Under the pieces are notes generated by a model. It did no database searches and was not told the origin of the DNA. It saw nothing but the letters and a program-made list of their open reading frames with translations. DNA of 64,000 nt from a virus. Where the stretch lies: IMG/VR virus record IMGVR_UViG_3300033978_000480, positions 62,001 through 126,000 of that record; one strand, written 5' to 3'. Each line of letters starts with the position of its first letter. The first letter of the stretch is position 1. The translations under genes and the position numbers were made by a program. Below, in pieces: positions 20,993-29,841 of this stretch.

Positions 20993-22630
20993 ATGAGCGT
21001 AACGCCGCAGCAATTCGGTATGCAACTGGGTCAGCAAGCAAAGCAGGCAAACTTAGGCAACGCTTTGCGCGGCCTTGGTATTCAAGCTGGTCGCGCTGGC
21101 TTACGCCTTGGTAACGCTGCCAAGCCGCTTGTCGATGAAGCCACAAGCATGGCGAACACTGGCGCGCAAAGATTGGGCCAGACGATGTTCGGCAACCCTG
21201 TTCGCGCTGCTGTGTCGGGCGCTGGCTTAGCAACAGCTGGTCTTGCCTACGGTGATCATCTGGCGGCTAAGAACCAAGCGATGTCGCAGCTGAAAGACGT
21301 TAACAACGACGTGCAGAAGTTCAAGTTAAATGGCGTGGGCAGCGGCATGAAGATGCCGCAAATGCCGTCTAATGGTGTAATGCCGCGCAGCACTGGCCAA
21401 GGCGGTCTTACGGGCGGCGGCGGTCCGTTGTCGATGTCTCTGGCCGGCAAGCAAGCCGGAATCGTACCGAGTGTGTGGGATGCTACTTCTAAAAGTCTTC
21501 AACAGCGCGCTTCTTTACTCCAAGACATGTTTGCAAACTTGCGGCCGCTGGCTGGGCGCAAAGGTTTAAATGCCGTTGGGGCTGCATTTAAACCAGAAAA
21601 ATATAACGGTAACTGGGGTCGCGGTTTAACCACGCAGCATCTGAGCAAAATGACCGATGATGCGTCGCAACAGCTCGGTAGCGTGAGTGATAAATTAGAA
21701 AACCTGCAAGATCTTTTTCCATTAAAGAAAGCTTCGCTACTCTCGGCCCTTAGCGGCGGTTTGGGTGCTGGCGTCGGTGGCCTCGCTGGCGGTATGGGTG
21801 GCGGCATGATGGGTGCGCTTACCGGCGGCGCGTTAGGTGGCGCTCCGGGTGCTGGCATTGGTCTGCTCTCTGGCGGCGCGCTGGGCATGGGCGCTGGTGC
21901 GCATCTGGGCGGTAACATCGGCGCGAGCATTGGCAAGAAAAAGAAGAAAGACGACGAGCCTAAGAAAGAAGAATCGGCCGAAAAAGAAGAAAAATCCGAT
22001 GAGGGCGAAGAAGAAGTTAAAAAGAGCGCCGCGGCTGTTTTAACTTTGCTGCAGAAAAACAACCCAGAGCAATTTAAAGCAGCGGCGGGCCCGGGCACAG
22101 CGGAATTCGGCACGAAGGTGACGCCGACGGGTAGCCGACGTGCCGGCCCGATTGTAACTCAGCCGAAGCCGATTCGGATGCCGGTTGGTCCTGCTCCGGC
22201 GGCACGACCTGCGGCTGCTCCGGCTGCTGCTCCGGCGGCTGCTCCGGCGGCACGACCTGCGGCTGCTCCGGCTGCTGCTCCGGCGGCTGCTCCGGCGGCT
22301 GCTCCGGCGGCACGACCTGCGGCTGCTCCGGCTGCTGACCCGCGGCGCCAATATACGCCGTTTGATTGGAATAAATATCCGCACGACCAACAGAAAAATT
22401 TTGAGCGTGACGTGACACGGCGAATGTATACACAGTACGGCGTCCCCGAGCACGCTATGCGGATACCAAAAAGCGCGCCTGATCTATGGCAGAATGTGCC
22501 GCAAGACCAGCGAAAAATGATGGAACGCGATGTGCAAGAGCGGTTGTACGGCCAGTATGGTGGTGTGGAAGCGTTTAATAACTCGATGAGCGACTGGGCG
22601 CAGCGCGAAGCCACACCGCCCGCGCAGTAA
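20993..22630 (+). CDS. Large Ala/Gly/Pro-rich protein with EFG-type N-terminus
   Basis: 545 residues from ATG 20993, chosen because the next residues (SVTPQQFGMQLGQQAKQA) match the start of three other proteins here; the frame stays open upstream, so starts at 20873 or 20900 overlapping the helicase end are possible. Residues about 250-305 are a Gly-zipper-like membrane region (GGLGAGVGGLAGGMGGGMMG), then a Lys/Glu-rich segment, then an Ala-Pro repeat (about residues 402-450). The C-terminus has two copies of a W...PHDQ/VPQDQ...F/M-ERDV..RMY/RLYGQYG module. Likely a virion or ejected membrane-active protein. Confidence 0.65.
   Translation: MSVTPQQFGMQLGQQAKQANLGNALRGLGIQAGRAGLRLGNAAKPLVDEATSMANTGAQRLGQTMFGNPVRAAVSGAGLATAGLAYGDHLAAKNQAMSQLKDVNNDVQKFKLNGVGSGMKMPQMPSNGVMPRSTGQGGLTGGGGPLSMSLAGKQAGIVPSVWDATSKSLQQRASLLQDMFANLRPLAGRKGLNAVGAAFKPEKYNGNWGRGLTTQHLSKMTDDASQQLGSVSDKLENLQDLFPLKKASLLSALSGGLGAGVGGLAGGMGGGMMGALTGGALGGAPGAGIGLLSGGALGMGAGAHLGGNIGASIGKKKKKDDEPKKEESAEKEEKSDEGEEEVKKSAAAVLTLLQKNNPEQFKAAAGPGTAEFGTKVTPTGSRRAGPIVTQPKPIRMPVGPAPAARPAAAPAAAPAAAPAARPAAAPAAAPAAAPAAAPAARPAAAPAADPRRQYTPFDWNKYPHDQQKNFERDVTRRMYTQYGVPEHAMRIPKSAPDLWQNVPQDQRKMMERDVQERLYGQYGGVEAFNNSMSDWAQREATPPAQ
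22196..22338 (+). repeat. In-frame Ala-Pro tandem repeat
   Basis: The unit beginning GGCACGACCTGCGGCTGCTC recurs three times at spacings of 48 and 60 bases, filled with CTCCGGCGG/CTCCGGCTG triplet-like subunits. It encodes a rod-like PAAAPAA...AAR series. Unequal copies point to slippage or recombination, so copy number probably varies between isolates. Confidence 0.85.
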
Positions 22631-22727
22631 CGCTATAAAAACAAGCCTTAAATTCGCCGGCGACGCGGCGTTACAGCCCCGGTATAATTAGCTCTTCGAG
22701 GCACGGAAGCCTTTAGGAGACCGGAGC

Positions 22728-23078
22728 ATGGCGGCTCGATTTAAATATTATCAGGCCCTCCTGCGGACGCTCAAAAAGGACTGCCCTGCGGCATTTCCTG
22801 TCTCCGTGCGTCGCGTGCAGCTCTCGAAACTAGAGGGCCGTTGCTGGAAACACGGCAAGAAGTTCTACATCCAGATCGATAAAAGTCTGGATGAATCTCG
22901 CGCCATTGACGTCTTGCTGCACGAATGGGCGCACGCGCGTGGCTGGAATCATCGGCTTGATACAGCTGTAGACGACGCGGCGTTTAATAAGCTCGCCCAT
23001 GATGCTGCGTGGGGCGTTGCGTATGCCGAAGTGTATGTGCACTACGAGCGTATTTTCACAAGTCCAGCTGTGTTATGA
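22728..23078 (+). CDS. Small zinc metallopeptidase-like protein (HEWAH)
   Basis: 116 residues, ATG with TAGGAGACC upstream; a TATAAT box lies at about 22684. VLLHEWAHARGW (near residue 65) carries the HExxH zinc motif, and FYIQIDKSLDE before it supplies the strand typical of minimal metallopeptidases. The third ligand could be the His or Asp in the following helix. Phage members of this type are often encoded in morphogenesis regions, but their substrates are unknown. The next gene overlaps its stop (ATGA-like). Confidence 0.7.
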   Translation: MAARFKYYQALLRTLKKDCPAAFPVSVRRVQLSKLEGRCWKHGKKFYIQIDKSLDESRAIDVLLHEWAHARGWNHRLDTAVDDAAFNKLAHDAAWGVAYAEVYVHYERIFTSPAVL

Positions 23079-23212
23079 GCGGGCCCAAGAAGCCTGCGCC
23101 ACTATCTCGGGAGTTCTTATTAGCGCAGAAAAAATGTTGCGGCAGAAAATGTCATAACTGCCCATATCTTCCCAAATACTCAGCCGGCAGCACGAAAGTA
23201 AAACCATGTTAA
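23075..23212 (+). CDS. Small Cys-rich protein (DUF5522-like)
   Basis: 45 residues starting inside the previous stop codon. REFLLAQKKCCGRKCHNCPY is the pattern of a small widespread protein in which four Cys around CCG..C..CPY probably bind a metal. Function unknown. It overlaps the HNH gene start by a few bases. Confidence 0.65.
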   Translation: MSGPKKPAPLSREFLLAQKKCCGRKCHNCPYLPKYSAGSTKVKPC

Positions 23213-23580
23213 AGTTTTGCGTCGTGTTGTTTTCGTGGCTAGAGCAGTGCTTACCAGTAGCATTGCGTCCACGGCGTATTCTCGACATGCGCCAGCGAGC
23301 CGGAGAATGGCGCAGAGTAAGGGCAGAACATTTAAAGAAATATCCCGTGTGCGAAGTCTGTGGCCGCGATAAAAATCTTATTGTGCACCATATTTTTCCG
23401 GTCAGCGTAGCGCCAGAGCTAGCGTTAGTGGAAAATAACCTGCTTACGATGTGCGAAACCCCATGTCACTTTATGTTTGGGCACTTTTTCAGCTATCATT
23501 GTTACAATAGGGAAGTGCGTAGCATGGCCAAAAAGTTTCGCGCGCAGTTGCTCAAACGAAAATGTCAACCATTTAAATAG
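23206..23580 (+). CDS. HNH endonuclease
   Basis: 124 residues. The beta-beta-alpha metal fold is seen as CEVCGRD...IVHHIFPV...NNLLTMCE..CH: a zinc-stabilising Cys pair, the catalytic His pair, the Asn and the final His. Free-standing HNH proteins assist terminase cleavage or act as homing nucleases. No terminase is nearby in this window, so either role is open. The N-terminal 30 residues are hydrophobic and basic. Confidence 0.85.
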   Translation: MLKFCVVLFSWLEQCLPVALRPRRILDMRQRAGEWRRVRAEHLKKYPVCEVCGRDKNLIVHHIFPVSVAPELALVENNLLTMCETPCHFMFGHFFSYHCYNREVRSMAKKFRAQLLKRKCQPFK

Positions 23581-23588
23581 CGTGGATT

Positions 23589-24341
23589 ATGCAACCATAC
23601 GAGTTTGGTTACGCCGTGGGCTCGCAAATGAAACAAGCGGGCGTCTTGGGTGATATCGGCAGCGGTATTTCGAGTGCTGCCAGTGAGATGTGGAATCCGA
23701 CAACGAGCTTGGGCACAGCCGCAAACATCGCGGGCTACATGACGCCGGGCGTGGGTTCCGTACTGGCTGCCCGTGACTTGTATAACAACGTCAGTCAGGG
23801 CAATGTGCTGGGAAGTCTAGGCTCAGCCGGCATGATGGCGCTGGGGCTGATTCCGGGCGCTGGCTTACTCGGCGGCGCAGCCAAAGGACTCGCGCGTGGC
23901 GGTCGAGCTTTAATGGGTGGCGGTCGCGTAGCCCAGACAGTCGGCAAGGGGCTCAACGCCGCGGCTGAGGGCACTATGGCCGCATCCAGAGGCATGGTCG
24001 CGGCGAACCGCGCGGCCACTGGTATTAACTCAAACATATCGCAGGGCATTCAGAAGCATATTCCGCTGGCCCAAACTAGCTGGAAGTCTGTGGGTCCGAT
24101 GTCCGTGCCCTTAAATCCGATCAAGTCCACAATGAACGCGGCTATTCGTAATCCGATTAATACGCTGGCCATGACGACCAGCTCGGCGCCGCCAGAAAAC
24201 ACAGCTGCGCAAATTGGCGCGCAGCAGCTCAGTGGAGCCGGGCCGATTACGCAGCCGGCTACGCCAGCCCCGCGAATTCCCACTTTAAACAGGCCGATGG
24301 CGCCGGGTTCTTTCCGGCCGCAGCCCATTGCACGTTTTTAA
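23589..24341 (+). CDS. Gly/Ala-rich membrane-type virion protein
   Basis: 250 residues. Begins MQPYEFGYAVGSQMKQAGVL, an EFG..VG...K.A motif shared with neighbours. Long Gly/Ala-rich segments around residues 35-105 (GSVLAARDLYNNV, GSAGMMALGLIPGAGLLGGA) could span membranes. The C-terminus is Pro-rich and disordered. Probably a virion or ejected protein. No enzymatic motif. Confidence 0.65.
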   Translation: MQPYEFGYAVGSQMKQAGVLGDIGSGISSAASEMWNPTTSLGTAANIAGYMTPGVGSVLAARDLYNNVSQGNVLGSLGSAGMMALGLIPGAGLLGGAAKGLARGGRALMGGGRVAQTVGKGLNAAAEGTMAASRGMVAANRAATGINSNISQGIQKHIPLAQTSWKSVGPMSVPLNPIKSTMNAAIRNPINTLAMTTSSAPPENTAAQIGAQQLSGAGPITQPATPAPRIPTLNRPMAPGSFRPQPIARF

Positions 24342-24364
24342 CTAGGTTTAACTAGGAGCGTTTC

Positions 24365-24943
24365 ATGAATCCGTATGAGTTTGGCTTTGCCGTTGGTGCT
24401 ATGGAGAAGACAGCGGCTATTAATTTGGGCACACTTGGCGCTCGGCTTGCACAGGCTGGTTCTTCTGCCTTAACTGGCGCGAAGACTATTAATACTGGCG
24501 CAAAGCATCTGGTGCGTGGCACTGGCAACGTGGTCGGCGGCCTTGGCAGTGTCGCTGACGCTGCTGGCTCGCTCGCAAAGGGCGTCGGCCGTGGCGCTAT
24601 GCAACTTGGCCAGCGTACTAATTCTGTGGCTGACAATATGAACGGCGGCGTGATCAAAGACTTGCTGAAAGTGCTCGGTCACGGCACTCGCGCTGTTGGC
24701 CGCGTGACGCACAGTGCTGGTGGCGGCGCTGGACTGGTCGGTTCTGGTCTCAAGGGCACAGGGCGCGGCTTAAACAGCGTTTCGCAAATGGGCTATGGCG
24801 TGCCGACTGCTGCGGCGCTTGGCTTAGGTGCCGCTGGTGCTGCCGTCGCGCCGAAAGTCCCGCTACCTAATGTGAACTTACGTTCGCCGCTGGACGTGGA
24901 CTTTAGTTACAAGACGCGCAACCCCATTGAAGTGAATTGGTGA
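24365..24943 (+). CDS. Gly/Ala-rich membrane-type virion protein, related N-terminus
   Basis: 192 residues starting MNPYEFGFAVGAMEKTAAIN, parallel to the preceding protein. Gly/Ala/Ser-rich throughout, with a late hydrophobic stretch (GVPTAAALGLGAAGAAVAP). Likely a paralogue or functional partner of the 23589 and 25101 products. AGGAGCG precedes the ATG. It shares an ATG/TGA overlap with the next small gene. Confidence 0.65.
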   Translation: MNPYEFGFAVGAMEKTAAINLGTLGARLAQAGSSALTGAKTINTGAKHLVRGTGNVVGGLGSVADAAGSLAKGVGRGAMQLGQRTNSVADNMNGGVIKDLLKVLGHGTRAVGRVTHSAGGGAGLVGSGLKGTGRGLNSVSQMGYGVPTAAALGLGAAGAAVAPKVPLPNVNLRSPLDVDFSYKTRNPIEVNW

Positions 24944-25104
24944 TGTGCCCGATTTGTGAGAGCCCGCCGATTGAGATCCGCGGAAAATTAGTGTGCCCCT
25001 TTTGCCATATTATTCTAGAGACGTGTTGCGAAGGCGGCCGCTGCGATTATTCAAAAGAAACTATAGATAACAAAACAGATAACAAAACGGAAGAACAACC
25101 ATGA
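24943..25104 (+). CDS. Small zinc-ribbon protein, 53 aa
   Basis: ATG overlaps the previous TGA (TGATG) and its own TGA overlaps the next ATG, so it is coupled on both sides. MCPIC near the start and CPFC near residue 18 give a four-Cys ribbon, followed by CCEGGRC. The tail is acidic. Similar tiny ribbon proteins occur in other large phages with unknown function. Confidence 0.65.
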   Translation: MCPICESPPIEIRGKLVCPFCHIILETCCEGGRCDYSKETIDNKTDNKTEEQP

Positions 25105-27437
25105 ACGAACTCCATGCTTTTGGTGCTGCGGCTCGTGCTGAACTAGAAAAAGAAGCGGCGCCGAATCTGGGCGCGATGGCTCGATCGCTGGGGAATTACG
25201 CCACCAAGCGTGTGTTACCCGCGGCAAAAAACCTTGCCAACAAAGCGGTTGAAAAAGCCACGCCGGTTGTAAACAAAGCCACGACAGCGGCCAAGCCGTA
25301 CGTAGACGATTTAGCGAATCGCGCGACTGGCGCTGCGAAAGCTGTCGCTGGTAATCCTACGGTACAAGGCGTCGCGTCACGGTTTGGCAACGCGGCAAAT
25401 CGCGTAGCCACAGGTGTGGGTACGATTGGCCAGCTGGCGCAAGATGCGACGCGCGGTGGTCTTAATATAGCCGACGATGTTGCGCGTTATGCTATGAATG
25501 GCCCCGGTAGTGCGGCTGCGGCTGGCGGCAAGCTCGGCGACAAAGTAGTCCGCGGCGTGCAGACAGAAGCTGGCCGTGCATTCGGCACGAGCCCCGTCGG
25601 CGACAAGCTGAACCCACTAAATCTAGCCGCTGGCGGTGGCGCTATTTACGGCGCTGGCAAAGCAACTGGTTTGCTCGGCAGTGGAAGCGCTGACGTGGCA
25701 GATCCGACGCCGAATAACTTACAAGAACAGCAACATCGTTCGTATGACATGCAAAAGCAAATGCAGACGAACACGGGCGGTAATAATTCGCAAGGTTTAA
25801 TGGGCATGTGGAACAGCCTGCCGCTCGAAGCTCGCTACGCTATTGGCGCTGGCGTTCCTTTGGCATTAGTCGGCGCTGTTATGGGCGGCAGAGGTAACAC
25901 TGGCGCTGGTCTGGGTATGGGCGCGCTTGGTTTAGGCGCCGCTGGTTTGGGCGCGGCTGGCGCGGGCATGTTTGGCGACGGTGCTCGACGCATGGTTGGC
26001 CAAGGTGCAAATGCGCTGTACAGCATGGTTGGCGGCCAGAGCGACCCCATGAGCCAGATGCGCACGCTCGGAAAGCTGAGCCCGGAGTTTGGCACCACGG
26101 CGCTTATGGGCCGCGACCCGAATCTCAGCGCAGAGCAAGCTCGCGGCATGTATGACTTTATGACGCAGAACCAAGAAGCTATTGAGCGCCTGATGCCGCA
26201 GCTGCAAAACAGCAGCGTGACAAGCGCGCCAGCAATAAAAGCCGGCGCGTATTTCGCCGAGAAGTTAGCTGGCCGCTGCTGGACCGGCTACGAACCAGTG
26301 CCGGGCAAGAAGCCGTATAGCAATGACTCGTGCCGGCCTGTAAGTAAGAAGAAAAAGAAGAGCGAAAAGAAAGCTGCCAGTCCGTTTGGGCCCGCGCAGC
26401 CGATCACTGGTGCTCGGCCGACGATGACGCAAATGCCGCCGAAGCCTGCTGAGAAACCAGTGGCAAAGCGCGATGTCAGCAAGCTTCCGCCGTATGTCTC
26501 GCAAGGCCAGCAGGCAGCAGAGCAGGCAGCCAAGCAGCCGCCAATGAACACGATGGTAAAGACCCAAGCGGCAAAGAAGTTTGCCGGTGTTGCGGGCCAA
26601 GGCAAGACCACGATGAACGCGACGCCCTCAAGCCGTGGCGATAAGAAGTTAGTAGACGACAAGCAGCGCGAGACTAATAGCCCGGTACCGACAGACGCCA
26701 AGAACAACACGCAAGAAGCTGGTTTGACAGCCGCCGAGAAGCAAGCGTTTGGGGCGGCACTCGGTCGCGCTATTGGTACCGGCGCTAAGGGCTTAGTGCG
26801 CGGCGCTGGTCGAGCCGCTTTTAACGTGGCCGAAGGCGCGGCGAACGCGCTAGCCGACGGCGCAAATTACGTTGGAAAGAACGTTCTTAATATGAAACCT
26901 TCTTTGCCGTCAGGCGTGCAGCAGGCCGCAAAGAAAGCCCCGGCGTTAGCTGATCCGCCGGGTTGGAATGCACCGTATAATCCCAACATAAGATATGCTG
27001 ATTCAGCTGCTGGAAAAGCTTTTGCCGCCAGCTCGGCTGCTCAACCAGCGCAGTCTATGGGTCAGAAGATCGTCGGCGGCGTCAACGCAGCAGCTCAAGG
27101 TGCGGCTGCCGCTGGCCGTGGCGTCGGAGCCGCTGTAAACGCTGGCGCAAACATCGTAAAGGGTGTAGCGCCGCTCGCGCAGGGTGTCGTCGGCGGTGTT
27201 GGCGCTGCAGCGCAGGGATTAGGTACTGGTGTAAATGTGGCCGGCAAGGCGCTTTCAGCGGCCTCCAAAAGCCCGCTGACCGCTATCCCGACTGCGGCAG
27301 CTGGTATTTACGGCGCCTCGCAAATGGGCGGCATGATGCCCAAGGGCATGCCGAAATTTCAATCGCCCATCACGTGGGAAAATAATAATAACGGTGTAAA
27401 GCCCATGCAGTCGGGCCGCATTAATCAGCCGCTGTAA
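25101..27437 (+). CDS. Very large Ala/Gly-rich virion-type protein, 778 aa
   Basis: 778 residues. Starts with a variant of the shared motif (HAFGAAARAELEKEA). Gly-rich hydrophobic regions lie near residues 250-295 (GAGVPLALVGAVMGG, GALGLGAAGLGAAGAG) and 660-760. A module RCWTGYEPVPGKKPYSNDSC near residue 393 is a Cys-bounded motif seen in other phage virion-associated proteins. A second internal copy of the motif (AEKQAFGAALGRAI) near residue 550 suggests two fused units. Likely an ejected or inner virion protein. Confidence 0.7.
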   Translation: MNELHAFGAAARAELEKEAAPNLGAMARSLGNYATKRVLPAAKNLANKAVEKATPVVNKATTAAKPYVDDLANRATGAAKAVAGNPTVQGVASRFGNAANRVATGVGTIGQLAQDATRGGLNIADDVARYAMNGPGSAAAAGGKLGDKVVRGVQTEAGRAFGTSPVGDKLNPLNLAAGGGAIYGAGKATGLLGSGSADVADPTPNNLQEQQHRSYDMQKQMQTNTGGNNSQGLMGMWNSLPLEARYAIGAGVPLALVGAVMGGRGNTGAGLGMGALGLGAAGLGAAGAGMFGDGARRMVGQGANALYSMVGGQSDPMSQMRTLGKLSPEFGTTALMGRDPNLSAEQARGMYDFMTQNQEAIERLMPQLQNSSVTSAPAIKAGAYFAEKLAGRCWTGYEPVPGKKPYSNDSCRPVSKKKKKSEKKAASPFGPAQPITGARPTMTQMPPKPAEKPVAKRDVSKLPPYVSQGQQAAEQAAKQPPMNTMVKTQAAKKFAGVAGQGKTTMNATPSSRGDKKLVDDKQRETNSPVPTDAKNNTQEAGLTAAEKQAFGAALGRAIGTGAKGLVRGAGRAAFNVAEGAANALADGANYVGKNVLNMKPSLPSGVQQAAKKAPALADPPGWNAPYNPNIRYADSAAGKAFAASSAAQPAQSMGQKIVGGVNAAAQGAAAAGRGVGAAVNAGANIVKGVAPLAQGVVGGVGAAAQGLGTGVNVAGKALSAASKSPLTAIPTAAAGIYGASQMGGMMPKGMPKFQSPITWENNNNGVKPMQSGRINQPL

Positions 27438-27502
27438 GGAGCGTGCGTATCGCTTAAATATCAAAACCTGTTTCTATACCCCACCAAGGAAGGCGGGACT
27501 GT

Positions 27503-28207
27503 ATGGCCACATCACGTCCAGTAAGACGAGCGGAAAAGAAAGCAAAGAAAAAAAACGACCAACAAGAACGGGCAAAGGCAGCGTTAGCGCCGTGTGAAAT
27601 TGAGTGGCGCACAGACAGTCAGAAGCGCGCGTGGAAAACGCTGCACGATAATGACATCACGTTCTTGCTCGGCTCTGCTGGTTCGGGCAAGACGTTTCTT
27701 GCAATGGCCTACGCCATTAACGAGATTCTGGCTAAGCGCAAAAGCCAGATTATCTTGACGCGCCCCATCGTGGACGCGGGTGAAAAACTGGGATTTCTTC
27801 CCGGTTCGTTCGGCGAAAAAGTCAATCCATACATGCAGCCGCTGTATGACACGATGGACACGCTTTTGGGTAAGTTCAACGCCAAGCGCGAGTTTGTGAA
27901 CAAAGCCATCGTGTTGGCGCCGCTGTGCTACATGCGTGGCCGGACGTTTAACGACTCGATCGTTGTGTTTGACGAAGCCCAAAACGCCACGTACATGCAG
28001 CTCAAACTTCTGCTCACGCGTTTCGGGCAGAACACGCAAATGGTGATTACAGGCGACCCGCACCAGAGCGATTTGCCGTTTTCTCCGCCGCCGTTAAACG
28101 AAGTTGTTACGAAATTAAAGGGCGTTGCCAGTATAGATACTGTGCAATTTGCCCATAATGACGTCGTGCGGCATCCGATCGTCGCGGCGGTTCTAAAGAA
28201 GCTCTGA
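27503..28207 (+). CDS. phoH: PhoH-like P-loop ATPase
   Basis: 234 residues. Walker A GSAGSGKT (near residue 59), TRPIVDAGEKLGFLPG, Walker B IVVFDEAQN and the sensor region TGDPHQSDLP are diagnostic of PhoH. The family are NTPases with suspected RNA-helicase or RNA-metabolism roles and are common in marine and freshwater phages. Basic N-terminal 30 residues. A 100-base gap follows it before the ferritin-like gene. Confidence 0.95.
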   Translation: MATSRPVRRAEKKAKKKNDQQERAKAALAPCEIEWRTDSQKRAWKTLHDNDITFLLGSAGSGKTFLAMAYAINEILAKRKSQIILTRPIVDAGEKLGFLPGSFGEKVNPYMQPLYDTMDTLLGKFNAKREFVNKAIVLAPLCYMRGRTFNDSIVVFDEAQNATYMQLKLLLTRFGQNTQMVITGDPHQSDLPFSPPPLNEVVTKLKGVASIDTVQFAHNDVVRHPIVAAVLKKL

Positions 28208-28313
28208 CGCATTGGCAAAGTATTGTGCATTTTTCGTTTGCCGGCTAAACTTCGCCGACAAGCGTCATTTGCATTGTCGCTATATGGTAAATACTTTTAC
28301 GTGAGGGTTGCCC

Positions 28314-28787
28314 ATGACGTTGCCGCAGTTTTTAGAAATCATGAACAGTGATTTAGCGAACGAATGGACGCACTTGCAGTTCTATCTGTATCACGCAAGC
28401 GCTGTCACGGGCTTACACGCGCACGAGTACAAAGAATTTTTAACAGAATCAGCGCAAGGCGAACTGCAGCACGTGCAGGCGTTTTTGGACCGGTTATTTG
28501 GCTTGAATTACGCGCAGCCGTCCCAGAGCGCCAAGCCATTTGCTGTATCCAGCCGCGTTGAAGATATCATTATCGGCGCCATAAAGCTCGAAGAAGAGGT
28601 CGTGCAGAACTACACGCAACGACTGCAGCAGCTGGATGAACTAGCCGCAGCGCATCCGGTGCAGTCGGCGTATCTTAAAGTGTTCTACGAAGACCAGTTA
28701 CAAGACAGCTACGAAGACTGCGAACACTTACGGCGTATTTTAAAAAACGTGACTGGCAGTATAGAGCCACGAAAAACCGGAGATTGA
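28314..28787 (+). CDS. Ferritin-like diiron protein
   Basis: 157 residues from ATG 28314. Four-helix bundle pattern with metal ligands in the expected places: Glu17 (NEWTHLQFY), Glu50 and His53 (GELQHV), Glu93-95 (IKLEEEVV), and Gln128/Asp131 in the last helix (EDQLQDSYED), close to the FtnA/Dps-like arrangement. It could store iron or remove peroxide during infection, or supply an iron-bound virion part. The best match is to ferritin rather than Dps by ligand layout, but this is by eye. Confidence 0.75.
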   Translation: MTLPQFLEIMNSDLANEWTHLQFYLYHASAVTGLHAHEYKEFLTESAQGELQHVQAFLDRLFGLNYAQPSQSAKPFAVSSRVEDIIIGAIKLEEEVVQNYTQRLQQLDELAAAHPVQSAYLKVFYEDQLQDSYEDCEHLRRILKNVTGSIEPRKTGD

Positions 28788-29050
28788 GCTATGCGGGAGT
28801 GTTGCGGCTTGGCGACCAGAGTGCTGCTGCGAGCGGGCTACTCCCACCTGCTCTGCGCCTCTCTGGTAGTGACGCCGCAGAAACTCAGTTGTCCCGCTGA
28901 GTTTTGCACCACACTTGGATAGCCGTGGTGCCGGATACTGGTTGTCGGGTTTCAAACGAGTCCAAGCGCCTCCTTCGCCCCTACGCCATACGAGCAAAAA
29001 CAGAGCACGAGCGGCTCCGTTGCCAGTATCCAGCCCGCATAAAAAAGTGT
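28788..29050 (+). ncRNA. Structured RNA region G/H with internal terminator
   Basis: The first part pairs TGCGGC (about 28803) with GCCGCA (about 28874) and, inside it, ACCAGAG with CTCTGGT, then ends in a terminator AACTCAG/CTGAGTT plus TTTT (28882-28905). The second part has CACCAC/GTGGTG (about 28907-28930) and a long-range GGATACTGG/CCAGTATCC pair (about 28934-29032). A 43-codon frame from ATG 28791 (MRECCGLATR...) runs through the first part, so a small protein cannot be excluded. Confidence 0.45.
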
Positions 29051-29068
29051 TAAATAAAGTGTTACACC

Positions 29069-29374
29069 ATGTCACCGCAACGCATCGAAAACGAAACGCG
29101 CGAAGAAATGCTGCGGCGTATTGATAACGAAATTCGGCGTGAGCGTCGTCTAGAGCGCTGGTTTTTGCGTTCGTTAATGACGTGGTTTTTAATCGTGGCG
29201 GCGTGGCACGTGTGGCCCTACCTGAGCGTCCCAGAGAACTGGCCCATTATGTTCACGTGCCTACGGGCTGTCATGCAAATTGCTGGTTGTGTGGCTGCGC
29301 TACTCGGGTTTCTTGTAACGCTCGCGTGGATTGGATCCGGCGGGCAGCTCTTTAAAGACGACCTGTACGAATAA
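29069..29374 (+). CDS. Two-helix membrane protein, 101 aa
   Basis: 101 residues. A charged N-terminal helix (EEMLRRIDNEIRRERRLERW) leads into two membrane helices (WFLIVAAWHVWPYL, VMQIAGCVAALLGFLVTLAWI) and a short acidic tail. The ribosome site is poor. Function unknown; size and layout fit small inner-membrane phage proteins. Confidence 0.65.
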   Translation: MSPQRIENETREEMLRRIDNEIRRERRLERWFLRSLMTWFLIVAAWHVWPYLSVPENWPIMFTCLRAVMQIAGCVAALLGFLVTLAWIGSGGQLFKDDLYE

Positions 29375-29394
29375 ACAAAAGGAATTGTTTACGT

Positions 29395-29841
29395 ATGACC
29401 ATTCATTCACAATCCAAATGGCCAGAAGCCGTGGCCATCGGAGCTGAGGGCGTTTCGTTAGCCATTGCAAAGATGCTGCGGCACAAGATCGTCCCGTGTG
29501 TGCCGATCATCGACATTGGCTACGACTTAGTGTCTGAATACGGCAGTGTCGTGAAACGCGTGCAGATTAAAGCGACCACGCTGATCAACGCGTCTCGGCC
29601 AGAATCCATGCGGTTTTCGCTGTCGAAGCACAAAGCCGGCCTGCACCGCAATGGCTCTTATGTTCCGTCCCAGCGGCGCGTGTATCACCCCAGCGACGTT
29701 GATGTATTTATTTTTGTGCATGTGCGTTTAAAGAAATTTTACGTAGTGCCGGTCGCTGAGTTAGATTTCAGAAAGCACTACATTACGTTCAACGGCAAAA
29801 GCCCGTGGGCGGATGCTTGGCACGTGCTCAAGGAAGCATGA
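29395..29841 (+). CDS. PD-(D/E)XK-type nuclease
   Basis: 148 residues. [13 protein letters not shown], then YDLV, then KRVQIKATT reproduces the E...D...(Q/E)xK pattern of small PD-(D/E)XK endonucleases (PDDEXK_5/archaeal resolvase-like), with Asp43-type and Lys residues as metal and catalytic ligands. Followed by DVFIFVHV...FYVVP, the usual closing strands. It could process recombination intermediates or degrade host DNA. Overlaps the HAD gene (ATGA). Confidence 0.75.
   Translation: MTIHSQSKWPEAVAIGAEGVSLAIAKMLRHKIVPCVPIIDIGYDLVSEYGSVVKRVQIKATTLINASRPESMRFSLSKHKAGLHRNGSYVPSQRRVYHPSDVDVFIFVHVRLKKFYVVPVAELDFRKHYITFNGKSPWADAWHVLKEA

Noticed and set aside
22040-22614. Arg/Ser- and Ala/Gly-rich - strand frames over the Ala-Pro repeat
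   Set aside because: They are read-outs of the GC-rich tandem repeat in other frames.
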